Below are positions 51,060 to 61,266 of a DNA stretch of 64,000 nt, piece by piece. Under the pieces are notes generated by a model that saw only the letters and a program-made list of their open reading frames with translations, did no database searches and was not told the origin of the DNA. Each line of letters starts with the position of its first letter. Positions within the stretch are counted from its first letter, which is position 1. Source of the stretch: Doryteuthis pealeii (Eukaryota > Mollusca > Cephalopoda > Myopsida > Loliginidae); the NCBI GenBank assembly GCA_023376005.1, contig CM042152.1:87149262-87213261 (forward strand), read 5' to 3'. The position numbers and the translations under genes are program-made.

Positions 51060-51246
51060 CTTATTAATGGGTTGGATAAATACCTACTTATATCATTGTG
51101 CCAGACTAAAGCTAAGTTTAGTAAATAAATGGTACCTTATGTCATAGTATGGGTTATCAAACTTGACTTACACCACATTACTATTGCAGTGAATTTAATC
51201 CACACTTTTAGCCTTATACCCGATGCAGCTAAACTTTTTATATATA

Positions 51247-51516
51247 TTTACCAACCTCTCCACCCGAGCAGGATGTGACACATGGTTGAATTTTTTAGGA
51301 GGAGTTTATCAGGTTTGAATTCAGAGATTTCCTTCTCCTAGATTGGTTACCAAACCATAGTTAAAGAACCCAGTCTGCCCTGCTATTTACCCATAGCTGT
51401 AGGAGAATTGGATACCTTTCCCCAGAGTATTAGCACCATGTGAAGTTCAAACAATTTCATCCAGGTATTGAACTTTGGTTGACGAGTCCATTTCCTATGA
51501 CTCTAACCATTATACC
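51247..51516 (-). mobile_element. SINE-B, full-length diverged copy
   Basis: On the minus strand: ATAATGGTTAGAGTCATAGG, CAAAGTTCAATACC, TCCTACAGCTATGGG, ACCAATCTAGGAGAAGG, ATGTGTCACATCCTGCTCGG. TA-rich sequence adjoins its tail at 51240. Confidence 0.88.
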
Positions 51517-51554
51517 TTCATTTACACTTTATAACGAGTTTCTTACCAATGCAG

Positions 51555-51755
51555 ATTATTATTACAATCATGAACTTAGTCTTCATTGGGTGCCCCAAAT
51601 ATGTGGCCTTGTGCCAGGTAAGTTTAGTAAATATTATAATTTATCAAGAGGACTGCTTTATGGTGAAAATAATTATATCAGTGATAAAGTTGAGATAAAA
51701 ATCCAAGATTTTAAATGTTCATTTTTAGCTCAATAGACAGCCAGGCCCTGAATAA
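51555..51755 (+). mobile_element. SINE-C copy
   Basis: TTCATTGGGTGCCCCAAATA, CCTTGTGCCAGGTAAGTTTA and AATAATTATATCAGTGATAA match the 48.9 kb copy; the head is lost. Confidence 0.55.
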
Positions 51756-52578
51756 CAATTATACCAAATTTTCCTTTTAACTTATTCTACCCAAATAAGT
51801 ATTTTAATTCAACAGTCAAAAATTAATTAATAATTCCTGATGTCAGAGAAAAGCCACAGATTTATTTTGTCCAACAAAAATGTCTTGAGATAATTTCTTT
51901 TTTCACATGAATTGAATATTTTAATTATTCTTGTCTGGAGATTTAAGGAACTGTTTTCCAGTCTTAATCCGGATTTCTCCGCCATTTTCACTTCCCAGCA
52001 AGCCTATTGTATTACTTCTCACTATAGAATGACAGAACACACATCATGTTTCTTAATAATGCTATATGTAGTCTGATCATAAATTGTGACAAGATACACA
52101 TGATGATACAAGATAATTGCAAGGTTTGAGAATCATTCTGTCATTCAGTCTTGTCTGGTTGTAAATTGTCTTAGACATTGTGGAAACTCAGATAACCAGC
52201 AAACCGAAACTCAATTTTATAGTATAGTTAGGTATCGTGGTTTGCATTTAATAGTAGAATACAAAACTTGGGTATTCAAAATATCAATGGATTTGTGTGA
52301 AAAGGTGATGCCAATTTGTAGTTGAATATAGAGACGGAAACAGAAGAAAAAACAAAATCTAGATTCTGTAAATCCTAGTTGATTGTATATTATATATATA
52401 TATATATATATAATCCAAAAGTCCAGAGAAGAAATCTTCCTTACGACACAAGAGTTTTATTTTAAAAAAACCTGTCACAGTTTGAGAGCTTAATGTGTGC
52501 TCTTAATGTTAGATTCATAGACCAAATATATAAGTAAAAAAATAATATAATGCTAAATCTCTAAGTCTTTTGTTATTT

Positions 52579-52580
<2 letters not shown>
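51756..52580. other. Unannotated AT-rich spacer
   Basis: A TA run at 52388-52411 is the only landmark. Confidence 0.5.
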
Positions 52581-52611
<31 letters not shown>

Positions 52612-52617
<6 letters not shown>

Positions 52618-52850
52618 GCTCTCTTATAAAACGGATGGAACACTCTCTTCCAGCCTTTACTTATATGTGTATTTATCAGTTAAAATTCTCCTCCTAGTTT
52701 GTAGGTGACGATGGTCGAGCGGTTAACAAGCCTGACTGATGATGAATCGATCAGGTTTCCACCCCAGCTGGAGGTAGCATGCAAATGTCTAGCCACACTG
52801 AAGAAACATAATACCTCAAAACACGGTGTCGTTGATGACTATATACATAT
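52612..52850 (+). mobile_element. SINE-H, copy 2 (ribozyme decayed)
   Basis: Leader AATGCTCTCTTATAAAAC; head GTAGGTGACGATGGTCGAGC, GGTTTCCACCCCAGC; ribozyme region at 52795-52834 with CTGAAGA kept but GAAA changed to AAAA, stem II lost, and the stem I 3' strand changed. The stem III region CACGGTG is palindromic. TA runs bound both sides. Confidence 0.7.
52795..52834 (+). ncRNA. Decayed hammerhead-like motif in SINE-H copy 2
   Basis: CACA CTGAAGA is retained, but AACATAATACCTC no longer forms stem II and the GAAA core is lost. CACGGTG TC GTTG follows. It is useful as an evolutionary comparison and should be inactive. Confidence 0.45.
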
Positions 52851-52852
52851 AT

Positions 52853-52968
52853 ATAGTCATCCACAGTTTTATTTTGTTCTCTGTGTGTGAGTTTGTGTGT
52901 ATATATATATATATATATATACACACACTCACACACAGAGAACAAAATAAAACTGCATATATAGTATC
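52853..52968. repeat. Snap-back with TG/TA/CA centre
   Basis: CAGTTTTATTTTGTTCTCTG (52864 on) is mirrored by CAGAGAACAAAATAAAACTG (to 52955). The centre is GTGTGAGTTTGTGTG(TA)nCACACACTCACAC. A smaller palindrome, GATGACTATATA ... TATAGTCATC, precedes it. Confidence 0.9.
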
Positions 52969-53538
52969 AATATTTTTGATTTTTTGCATGGAAAGTGTCG
53001 ATTTGCTCACTTGACTAAAAGGAGTAGAATTGGGTATATTCTCTCATGTGCTCCTTAAGCGAAATTTGGTCACTGCCCACTCAGCAGGTCACAATTAAAA
53101 TGACCTTGTGTCAAACACTGCCACTGTGGTGGGTAAGTCATATTATTTTGATATCAGTCAGAAAACTATATTAAGAATGACTTGATCTAACATTTATGGA
53201 AGAGATACACACTTCAGTCTGTTTGAATAAAGTGGAAAATTTTATGTGAAGTTTCCTTTTAATTTTAGGAAATTTAACAAATGTTCTATGAGACAGGGGA
53301 AATTTCTCTTAACCTCTTCTCCCAAGGCATTCTGATCATTTATTTACAATCCCGAGTATTTGTATTCTACCACTGAAACTAAATTTACAAGCCCAAGACA
53401 CTTTGTTCGCTGATAATTACCCATTTTCTATGAATCTCGAGTACTCTGTGAGTGTTTTAGTTTATATTTCTCTCAATAGATATTGGTATTGTTTAGTTTG
53501 ATTTTTATTTTATTTTTTCCTTCAATTCTGTATGTATA

Positions 53539-53571
<33 letters not shown>

Positions 53572-53900
53572 AGAGTATAGTCTGGATAATAAAAACAGGA
53601 TAAATTTCAAACCCATATAACTTCAAAAATATTGATCATTTTATAAGAAATATTCTCAAATTCACTTAATCAAATATAAAATTAAAGCAAATGAAAAAAA
53701 ACCTGCCTTGTTTTGGATGGGTAATTATAAAAAAAAAAGTGAAAGGGAAGAGGTTAGAGTAGATGAGATTTCAGTTTAATTTCCGGGTGAAAAATGACCC
53801 TTAAAAATATCTTTGATAACAAATAAATAATTTTAGTTTTTAATTTACGCTCTGAATACAAATGATGACTTGGATAAAAAAGTTACTTTTTTTCTTTGAA
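52969..53900. other. Unannotated spacer
   Basis: A compound TA-TG microsatellite at 53538-53570; nothing else recognised. Confidence 0.45.
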
Positions 53901-53914
53901 TAGATGTTAATATA

Positions 53915-54046
53915 TATATATATTTACCAACCCCTCCGCACGAGCAGGAGGTGACACAAGGTCAATTTCTTAAGCGAAGTTTAACAGGTTTGAATTCAGA
54001 GTTTTCCTTCTCCTAGACCGGTTGCCTAACCAAGGTTAAAGAGCCC
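53915..54046 (-). mobile_element. SINE-B, 5'-truncated, with 13-bp target-site duplication
   Basis: AGATGTTAATATA occurs at 53902-53914 and 54047-54059. Between them the minus strand runs from GGGCTCTTTAACCTTGGTTA to the tail CTTGTGTCACCTCCTGCTCG and a short TA run. The truncation lies at the insertion boundary, so 5' truncation occurred during retroposition, as in LINE-mobilised elements. Confidence 0.93.
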
Positions 54047-54059
54047 AGATGTTAATATA

Positions 54060-54895
54060 ACAGCAATTGTTGTAGAATTTACAATTTTCCTAATTGTTAT
54101 CTTATCAATCTGACCATGAAAATTACACCAGTTGATCAACTCAACATATCATTCAAAGGAATATTCCTTGATAAAGAAAAGAAAATCTTTGGGAAATTTT
54201 GCATTTTTACTTAAAGAAAATAGAATTAAATGTTTACGAATTTTATATAATTTTATAAAATTTTGTTTCTTAATAAAATTGGTCTCTTGTGTTTGATACA
54301 TATAAAAAAAATCAACTCATCGGCTGCCAATAAAAGCAGCTATAACTAAGTTTGGATATATCAATATTTTTATTTTTATTGACAAAAAATAAACATTCAG
54401 AACTCACAAACAAATGTCTGTATCAACGGAAACGAAAAAAAAAAAATAAGGAAGAAGATTTCTGTGAAAAATTATTTTAATTGTGGCTTGACAAATAACC
54501 AACGGACATTTGGCCAATGGACATTTCACCAACAAATATTTGGTTGAACAGACATTTCATTGATCTATAAATTTTTCTTCTTTTTTATTTTATATAACAT
54601 ATGATAGCACGTGCGATACCCTGCCCTTATCCACCAGCCAGGAGTGATAACACAGTTTCAGTAGCTCAAGGCGATACTGCCACTCCTAGCACTACCAAGG
54701 CAGTTCTTTTTAGATTTCATTATGTGCTTGCAGTAACCGTTTCTTGACGTTAAACAATCACACAGGAATGATGATTTTTGCATGTATTTCATAAATGCTG
54801 AAGACTTTTTAACCTCAACAAAATCCAGCTTGATACATATTGTGCCGGGGTCTGACGGCAATGTGAGGCAATTTTCAAATACATATTTTCTTTAA
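54060..54895. other. Unannotated region
   Basis: Around 54496-54562 a short tandem motif of the type GGACATTTGGCCAAT / GGACATTTCACCAAC repeats. A minus-strand frame of 67 codons (54658-54861) has no known domain. Confidence 0.4.
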
Positions 54896-54901
54896 ATTTC
54901 T

Positions 54902-55140
54902 AGAAAATATTGCACATTTGTTATACCTATTTGCCTGCTTTAATATTTTTATCTTTTTTAAAATGTATTGTTTATTAATAAATCCCAACTATAACAAACA
55001 CTAAGTGATAAAATATCATGCTAAAGAAATTATTAATAAACAATACATTTAAAAAAAAAAGATAAAAATAAAAAAATAATAAATGAAAATATTAAAGCAA
55101 ACAAATAGGTATAATAATGAATGTGAAGTATTTTCTCAAA
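54902..55140. repeat. Snap-back, ~85-bp arms
   Basis: GAAAATATTGCACATT, TTATACCTATTTGCCTGCTT, ATTTTTATCTTTTTTAAAAT, GTATTGTTTATTAATA on the left are mirrored by TATTAATAAACAATACATTT, GATAAAAATA, AATATTAAAGCAAACAAATA, GGTATAA, AATGTGAAGTATTTTC on the right. The loop is about 48 bp. Confidence 0.85.
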
Positions 55141-55301
55141 TTTGACAAAAAAAAAAAAGAAAAAAAGACTTTTATAAATAAATAAATGTCCATTCAGGGC
55201 ATATTCGGTGTAATGATGGGTAGTTTTGATAGTGTGCAAACCTATGAGCCATTAGGAACATACATATTAACCATCTTAGCTGAAAACAATTTTTTAAAAA
55301 G

Positions 55302-55548
55302 TTGGCAGTGTGGCCTATTGTTAGTATCAGCTGAACAGCAAAGGAGTCTATTCCCTTTTTGCTAATGCTAGACCAGGGAGATTGTTTTTGCTGAAGTGGA
55401 GTACCACACCTAATGTCAGCTCTCAAAAGTTTTACTACACTGATCAGAATACCAAAGCCATGCTACTCATGCACTGAGTTGGCAAGGACTGGTATTGAAC
55501 CTGAAACCTTCTGATTCCTAAACAGATGTTCTACCAATCTAACAGGTG
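55302..55548 (-). mobile_element. SINE-A, full-length diverged copy
   Basis: On the minus strand: CCTGTTAGATTGGTAGAACA, GGTTTCAGGTTCAATACCAG, GCATGAGTAGCATGGC, GGTGTGGTACTCCACTTCAG, CTGATACTAACAATAGGCC. Divergence is about the highest of the full-length copies. Confidence 0.82.
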
Positions 55549-55587
55549 AATATATGTGATGGATACACATATATTTAGTTACAATGC

Positions 55588-55692
55588 TTAGCTTAGATGT
55601 GGCACAAGGCCAGAAGTATGGGGCATCCAGTGAGAATCAAACTCACTAACAATAGTTTGCAAGTCTAGCTTGTTAACCATTACACCATTTAT
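55588..55692 (-). mobile_element. SINE-C copy
   Basis: On the minus strand: AATGGTGTAATGGTTAACAA, GCTAGACTTGCAAAC, GTTTGATTCTCACTGGATGC, TTCTGGCCTTGTGCCAC. The A-box-like and B-box-like parts are both visible. Confidence 0.65.
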
Positions 55693-56810
55693 AAGTGTGT
55701 GAGAAACTGTTGGCAATACAGTTTTTTTTTTTTTTTTGCAGCAACATATATATGAAAATATAGGTCTTTCTGGAAAGGATCCAGTAATTTAATAGTAACT
55801 AAAAAGTGGCCTTCATAGAGCAATGATTCCTTAGTCCCCTTCAAATTGTTCATCTTTTCTGAACATCCCTTTCCTCTTTCAAAACTGTCTATAAAGTCCT
55901 GTTTTGAGGGTCACCATAAACTACCTTATCAGATTCTCCTTAATCTTATCCATGACATTTGGAAAAAGAAACAGATTACAGGGAGCCAAATTTGAATTGC
56001 AGGGAGTGGGAGTTATAATGGGGGTCAGATTGTTTTGCCAAAAAGTTTATGAAGAATCTGTTCACTCAATCATTTTAAATGCAACAGTCACACAGTTCCC
56101 AATCTCACTCAACAGTGTCTCAGTAATGATTAAGTAACCCCATGAGGGAGACTCTGTGTTTGAATGGGCAGTTCAAATTAAGGGACAGTCTTTGTCTTTT
56201 CCTATTTCTTCTCATTTTGATTTTCTCATCTTCTCTTTTCCTCTCTACTGCAATCTGCTTCACGGGCAAAAAAAAACATGAAAGGATGGAGGGCAAAGCC
56301 AAGTGGCAAAAGTTCTTGAGGCAATAGAAAAAAAGTTCCCACTGGAGAGAAATTGCCTTGGCTTTTATATCTCTCCACTGGCAGATCCATTCTAATTAAC
56401 ATGGGTGACACATCTATAAATAACGTTACTCAAAACCTAGAGGTTGTGAGTTCAATCCTTGTGCTGGACATTCCTTTCTGAATGATTGCCTTTTTATGTA
56501 AATGCTTCATAGTTCTTGAGATATTCAAAATTGCTGCATAGATATCTAGTGAGAATATATATATAAGGATTTACTCTGAGGAAGGTCAATATTTATTTGT
56601 GTGCGGAACATTTCTACATTTTTTCTATTATCATTATTTCATTTCATTTCGTTATTCAAAAATAATAATAGATAGAATAATGTACACATGGATAAACTCC
56701 TGACTGAAACACGTGTAAGTTAAATTAATTAAGATAATCCTATTTTATCCATTCAATACTTTCTTTCCTTTATTTCTCTTTTCAACATACCGTCGGATTC
56801 ACTTCCATTT
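55693..56810. other. Unannotated region
   Basis: A T run at 55723-55737, a B-box-like scrap near 56447 (GTGAGTTCAATCC), and three short open frames at 55904-56411 without recognisable domains. Confidence 0.4.
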
Positions 56811-56812
56811 TC

Positions 56813-56848
<36 letters not shown>

Positions 56849-56854
<6 letters not shown>

Positions 56855-57064
56855 GATTTGAAGGCAATTACAATGCGTATAAAAAATAAAAACAAAAAGA
56901 TGTTATTTTTGTCTTATCGATTTCAAAGTAGAAACTTTATTTCAGAGGTGTATATCAGAAAAAAATATACACCTCTGAAGATGAAGTTTCTACTTTGAAA
57001 TTGATAAGACAAAAATAACATCTTGTTGTTTTTATACACATTGTAATTGCCTTCAAATCATTAA
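56849..57064. repeat. Snap-back, ~100-bp arms
   Basis: AATGATTTGAAGGCAATTAC, GATGTTATTTTTGTCTTATC, TTTCAAAGTAGAAACTT, CAGAGGTGTATAT are mirrored by ATATACACCTCTG, AAGTTTCTACTTTGAAA, GATAAGACAAAAATAACATC, GTAATTGCCTTCAAATCATT. TA runs flank it at 56817-56850 and 57117-57152. Confidence 0.93.
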
Positions 57065-57114
57065 TATATTATAACATACTTAACAATGCTCTCAACAAAT
57101 TACCAATTACTTTT

Positions 57115-57154
<40 letters not shown>

Positions 57155-57404
57155 CAAAACGGTTGATGAGCAACTGAAAAAAGGAAATATATTAAGAGGC
57201 TCCAAAAAAGATATAAGCTGCATCTGTACAGACTATATAAAAATAACAAAGACAGCTTAGTATCATAAGATACTTCTCCATTGCCTGAGTTAGTGGTAAT
57301 GATGCTTTGGTCATGAAACTATAGCATCATCTGAAAAATGGTTATTTGGTGGCATTGTGTATGTTTTTCTGATAGCAATTGTATAGATTTATTTATCTAT
57401 TATT

Positions 57405-57670
57405 ATTATAATTAGTTTTTCACACCAGCGTTAGTTGATGGTCTTTCATTGGAGTTAGAGTGACAACAAATCTCAGGTATCCAGGACTCTCCTGAGTATT
57501 CCAGCTGATTTTAACAATGCAGTTGTCTGGGTGGTTTCAATTCTTCCTTTGAATTCCAGTTCCTCAAGTCTTTATTCTAAGCTTTTGGGGGGCCGTTCCT
57601 AGTGCCCCAAGTACTATTGGTATCACTTTTGCCTTCATATTCCACAACTTTTTCAATTCTCTTGCGATCG
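57405..57670 (-). mobile_element. RTE-like LINE 3' relic
   Basis: The minus-strand order matches 33560-33920: TTGAAAAAGTTGTGGAATAT, GTGATACCAATAGTACTTGG, AAGACTTGAGGAACTGGAAT, ATTGAAACCACCCAGACAAC, TACTCAGGAGAGTCCTGGAT. An ATT-rich run at 57400-57412 lies at its 3' end. Frames are broken. Confidence 0.72.
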
Positions 57671-57734
57671 ATTTTCTATGAGTGTTCATTGATATATAGT
57701 ATACACAGTATATTGATATGATCAATGACTGACC

Positions 57735-57860
57735 TCATAATTCAGAGTTATAGACTGGTTATAATCTGCCCTATATTTAACTCATAGCTGGATATATGGA
57801 TTCATCGCTATGTGAAGCTTCATCAAGCTCGAAACGACAAGTCCATGGGATCCATTAGAC
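57735..57860 (-). mobile_element. SINE-B, decayed fragment
   Basis: ATAACCAGTCTATAACTCTG, GAGTTAAATATAGGGCAGAT and CGATGAATCCATATATCCAG on the minus strand follow SINE-B body order in inverted reading; head and tail are lost. Confidence 0.5.
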
Positions 57861-58024
57861 TCCAAAGAATTGGAGCATATGTATATCTGCTTTATGGCTG
57901 GTGTTCAAGCCCAAGTAAAAGCCTGCATTTTGATTGTTGATTTTCATGGCAGTAATAATACAGTCTCTTCTGACACTCTTTTTTCATGACCAATTGGTCT
58001 TATGCTATAGTAAACTCAGTTTAG

Positions 58025-58282
58025 GGGCCGGGTTAGCTCAGTCGGTAGAGCGTTCGGCTAGAAACCATAAGGTTCCTAGTTTGATACCGGCCCTCGCCAA
58101 CTCAGCGTATGAGTAGCACAGGGGATCTGTGCGGTAAAGTAAGGAGTTGATGGTAGGTGTGGCGCTCCACTTCAGATGTTAAAACAATCTCCTTGGTCTA
58201 GCGCTATTGAAAGGGGATAGACGCCCTCGCTGACTGGCTGATACCGACTTTAGGCCGCCCCGTCGACTTTACTTTTTTTTAC
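58025..58282 (+). mobile_element. SINE-A, full-length well-preserved copy
   Basis: Head GGGGCCGGGTTAGCTCAGTC and GGTTCCTAGTTTGATACCGG, body TGATGGTAGGTGTGGCGCTC, end GCCGCCCCGTCGACTTTACT. A single extra G (CACAGGGGATC) and a T in the B box are the main departures from the inferred consensus. A short frame through it is not a gene. Confidence 0.93.
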
Positions 58283-58540
58283 TAATGAATAGCATTTTTA
58301 TTCAATCAGTTAAACCCTAACTGCAGGTTTTGTCAAGTTTAATTAAACAAACAACCAGTCAATAAAAAGCAAATTTGAAGAAGAAAAAATAGTGGATTAA
58401 TAATTAGTAAAATACTAAACCAAAAAGTACAAGTAACTGTATTCAAGTAATAAATTAAAGATGAGGGTTATCATGACGATGATTGAAGAAAGTTTACTTA
58501 AAATGGTGATGAATGATATTAAAATTCCATGAGATAAGAG

Positions 58541-59097
58541 ACATGATAGAGTTAGCAAGTTAATTGTATGAAAGATGAATTTGCAAGATCTGACTTGTGA
58601 TTAGCTAAATAGAAATTATAATTATAAGATGAATGCAACAAAAGCCAATAGCATTGATGAAGCAAGCAAGATAAAAATCTTTTTAAAAATGCTTCAATGT
58701 CAAATAAAATTTCTAACCTAAAACACCAGGTTATTCTTAGAATGAATTGAAAATAACATTCTTATCTAAAGCCTGACCTGCTGCACTCCTACACTTACAT
58801 ATAAAAATCTAAAAAACAGAATTTTTTTATCATATACATCAAGGTCAATTTCTTAAGCAAAATTTTACCAGGTTTGAATTCAGTTTTTCTTCTCCAAGAC
58901 TGGTTACCTAACCAAGGTTAAAGAGCCCAGTCCAACCTACTATTTACACATAGTAAGAGGGAGACTAGTTCAATGTCTACCTTTCCCAAGGGTATTAGCG
59001 CTATGTGAAATGCAAACAGCCTTGCCCAGGATTTGAACTTTAACCATTATACCACATGCCTCCATGATAGAGTTAGCAAGTTAATTGCATGAAGGAT
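58541..59097. repeat. 36-bp direct repeats flanking a SINE-B
   Basis: CATGATAGAGTTAGCAAGTT and the following 14 bases occur at 58542-58576 and 59063-59097 with two or three differences. The intervening 485 bp hold a SINE-B (58841-59063). The repeat is longer than a usual target-site duplication, so local duplication is more likely. Confidence 0.7.
58841..59063 (-). mobile_element. SINE-B, copy with deletion in the head
   Basis: On the minus strand: GAGGCATGTGGTATAATGGT, TTAAAGTTCAAATCCTGGGC, GCTAATACCC-equivalent, CCTTGGTTAGGTAACCAG, CTTAAGAAATTGACCTT. About 35 bp between A box and B box are missing. Confidence 0.85.
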
Positions 59098-59104
59098 CTT
59101 TTTA

Positions 59105-59160
59105 CTTTTATAAGGAGGTGCTGAAAAGTTCTCGGTCTGACCAAGAACAAAATGATCTAT
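59105..59160 (-). mobile_element. Mariner right-end fragment 1
   Basis: TATAAGGAGGTGCTGAAAAG and GGTCTGACCAAGAACAAAAT form a mariner terminal sequence, matching 59402-59455 and the left end at 43436. A SINE-B follows. Confidence 0.6.
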
Positions 59161-59163
59161 TAT

Positions 59164-59375
59164 AATTCCGGATGAGGCTGTTTGCATTTCACATAGTGCT
59201 ATTATTCTTGAGAAAGGTAGACATTGAACTATTCTCCATCCAGTTATGGGTAAATAGTTAGACAGAATAGGCTCTTTAACCTTGAATTGGCAACTCATCT
59301 AGGAGAAGGAAAAATCTGCTTAAAATTGACCTTGTGTCGCATCCTGCTCATGGCAGGAAGGTTTGGTAGATACAT
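59164..59375 (+). mobile_element. SINE-B, head-truncated copy
   Basis: GGATGAGGCTGTTTGCATTT, CCATCCAGTTATGGG, GGCTCTTTAACC, CTCATCTAGGAGAAGG, GACCTTGTGTCGCATCCTGC. It separates two copies of the mariner end. Confidence 0.85.
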
Positions 59376-59401
59376 ACATCAGTGAAATCTTTTTTTTTTA
59401 C

Positions 59402-59640
59402 TTGTATAAGGGGGTGCCGAAAAGTCCTCAGTCTGACCAAGAATAAAATGATCTACAACCTTGAAACATACATGCTATACCATATATTCATCATGCAGTT
59501 CAACACATTTGGCAAATTGTTTCTAAAGTTTGATTAAACATTATAAGTAGTCTTTCTGGAAAATTGTCAAACTTTAACTATAACTAATTTTGCTAGGCGT
59601 GCCACATTTGAAATGTTAATTTACTTCATATGCACACAGC
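59402..59640 (-). mobile_element. Mariner transposase C-terminus and right end
   Basis: TATAAGGGGGTGCCGAAAAG is the terminal repeat. Read on the minus strand just inside it, the sequence gives approximately KQFAKCVELHDEYMV, the C-terminal signature of mariner transposases. The rest of this element is not found in the same orientation; the transposase relic at 60286 runs the opposite way. Confidence 0.65.
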
Positions 59641-59741
59641 CATTGTTAGTTTGACTGAATAATATATATCCTGTCATCTCATAAGTAATGTCTGAAATCT
59701 GTTCACTATAGACTGAATGATATTTTTCCTATTCTAATATC

Positions 59742-60128
59742 CTCCGATCAATTGGCTGGTCATGTCAAGCCTTAGTACCTATATGATTTTCCCAACCCTA
59801 TTGCCCTTATGGCAAGCCCCACCCCTTTTTATCATATGGATGCTAGAAGGCGGTGGCTGCGGGTCTACATGTCCTGGGAATGACATTAAACTCTATCTGA
59901 TGGTGAGGTTCCAGTTTTGGAGGTTTGGGGAATGTGGAGCACCCCTTCATCACCATTGCTCCCTGGTCCACTCTGACCCGGAGTGGTAGTACCTGTTAGG
60001 GTCCCATCTATGGGTTAAATAGAAAAATGTATTTATAAAAAAATTGTATTATCCATTAAGAATTGATTTATTTCAAAACTTTATCGGCATTAAATGACCC
60101 ACTGAGGTTGATATGCCGTAAAACAAAA
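59742..60128 (+). mobile_element. Retroposon D with 13-bp target-site duplication
   Basis: CTATTCTAATATC is repeated at 59729-59741 and 60129-60141. The element runs from CTCCGATCAATTGGCTGG, through GGTGAGGTTCCAGTTTTGG and CACTCTGACCCGGAGTGG, to GATATGCCGTAAAACAAAA. The duplication and AAAAC tail show it is a retroposon, 5'-truncated relative to the 5.1 kb copy. It landed between mariner remnants. Confidence 0.92.
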
Positions 60129-60285
60129 CTATTCTAATATCACTAAATAATCACAATACATGATAGTACATGTTTATATAATTTAAAAGGATTTATGTTA
60201 TCACAGTGCATTGTAATTTTTTATGAGTTTTGAAAAGGCTGTAGAAGTAACTACAATATTCAATAGTGTTTATTGGATAGATTCT

Positions 60286-60700
60286 TTAAATGAAAGAAAT
60301 TGCCAAAGATGCTTTGAAAGGTTTACAAAAAAAGGTGACTTCAACTGAAGAGATGTGCCATGAACGGGTCATCTTGTTGAGTTTTAATGATGACCCGCTT
60401 TTGTCTGAATTCAATAGAAATAACTCATAAACTAAACTGAAGCCATTCAATGGTTCACTGTTATTTGTAACAAGTTGGAAAGGTGCCTAAACTTGAAAAA
60501 TAGTTTCTCCATGATTCAACAGAAACCAATCATAAAGCAAGAGAAGATAACTGCACTTCTCTGTAATCTCATCAATGCAGAAAAAGTTATCATCAGGCAT
60601 TTTTTAAGATCCTGGTTGGGAAAACATTCACACCCATTCGTTAATCTTGCACCATCTGATTACCACCTATTCAGGAGTTTTTCAGAACTATCTTGATTGA
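60286..60700 (+). pseudogene. Mariner (DD34D-type) transposase relic
   Basis: The plus strand retains two landmarks of a mariner transposase across frameshifts and stops. Near 60297-60400 it reads approximately NCQRCFERFTKKGDFN and then TGHLVEF, which is the helix-turn-helix domain end and the GRPVE-like linker. At the other end, 60637-60690 reads VNLAPSDYHLFRSFSELS, which contains the third catalytic aspartate region (LAPSDYHLF). The central catalytic aspartates are not recognisable and about half of the normal ~345 residues are gone. No right end follows. The gene cannot be functional. It may once have mobilised the short mariner derivative at 43.4 kb. Confidence 0.85.
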
Positions 60701-60895
60701 CTGGTTTTTAAAACACATGGCCAGGTAGAAATTGCTCTCTCTCTCTCTATGCATTTCCTCAAAATTATAAGGCTTTTATAAAAATGATATTATGAACTTT
60801 GGAAATAATGAAAAGGAGGCTATTGATAATGATGGAACCTATTATAAGGAATAAAATATAATTATTAGATATGAATTATTTTCTCTGAATTTTTT

Positions 60896-61266
60896 TAGAT
60901 GAGGCTTGATAATTTATATTATTTGGATTATTTGAACTATTGTCCTCATCTTTATTGTTATCTGTACAATGTTTTGGCTGATGTGCCCTCCGTACTTCTG
61001 GTATTTCTTGTCAGACTGGAGAACCTTCTTCGAACTCAGGAACCTATACCCCTGTGAATTAAATAAAGGGTTGGGTTCAAAGTTCCGTGAAGGCTCTCAA
61101 TTATGTTAAGAAGGTTTCCGAGTTTGAAGAGAAGGTTCCCAAGTTCAAGAAGGTCCCTGAATCTGACAAGAAATACCTGGAGGAGGCCGAAGGGCACATT
61201 GGCCGGAATGCTGTACAGATAACAATAAAGATGAGGACAATAGTCTAAATAATTCAAATAATACAA
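60896..61266. mobile_element. E snap-back element, copy with both arms
   Basis: Left arm ATGAGGCTTGATAATTTATA ... CTGATGTGCCCTCCGTAC, centre AATAAAGGGTTGGGTTCAAA and repeated AAGGTTCCC/TCCGAG motifs, right arm AGGAGGCCGAAGGGCACATT ... AATAATTCAAATAATA. Arms are about 90 bp and diverged. Confidence 0.82.

Noticed and set aside
56943..57000. Hammerhead in the 56.9 kb snap-back
   Set aside because: CTGAAGA and GAAA are both present with a possible stem II, but the flanks give no stem I. The match probably arises from the palindrome.
57160..57190. Hammerhead near TTGATGAGCAACTGAAA
   Set aside because: C3 of the core is T, the six bases between core parts cannot form stem II, and no stem I is present.
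58025..58100. tRNA gene
   Set aside because: A and B boxes are present, but the cloverleaf does not close and the same sequence heads every SINE-A copy. It is a SINE head. The same holds for SINE-B, -C, -G and -H heads.
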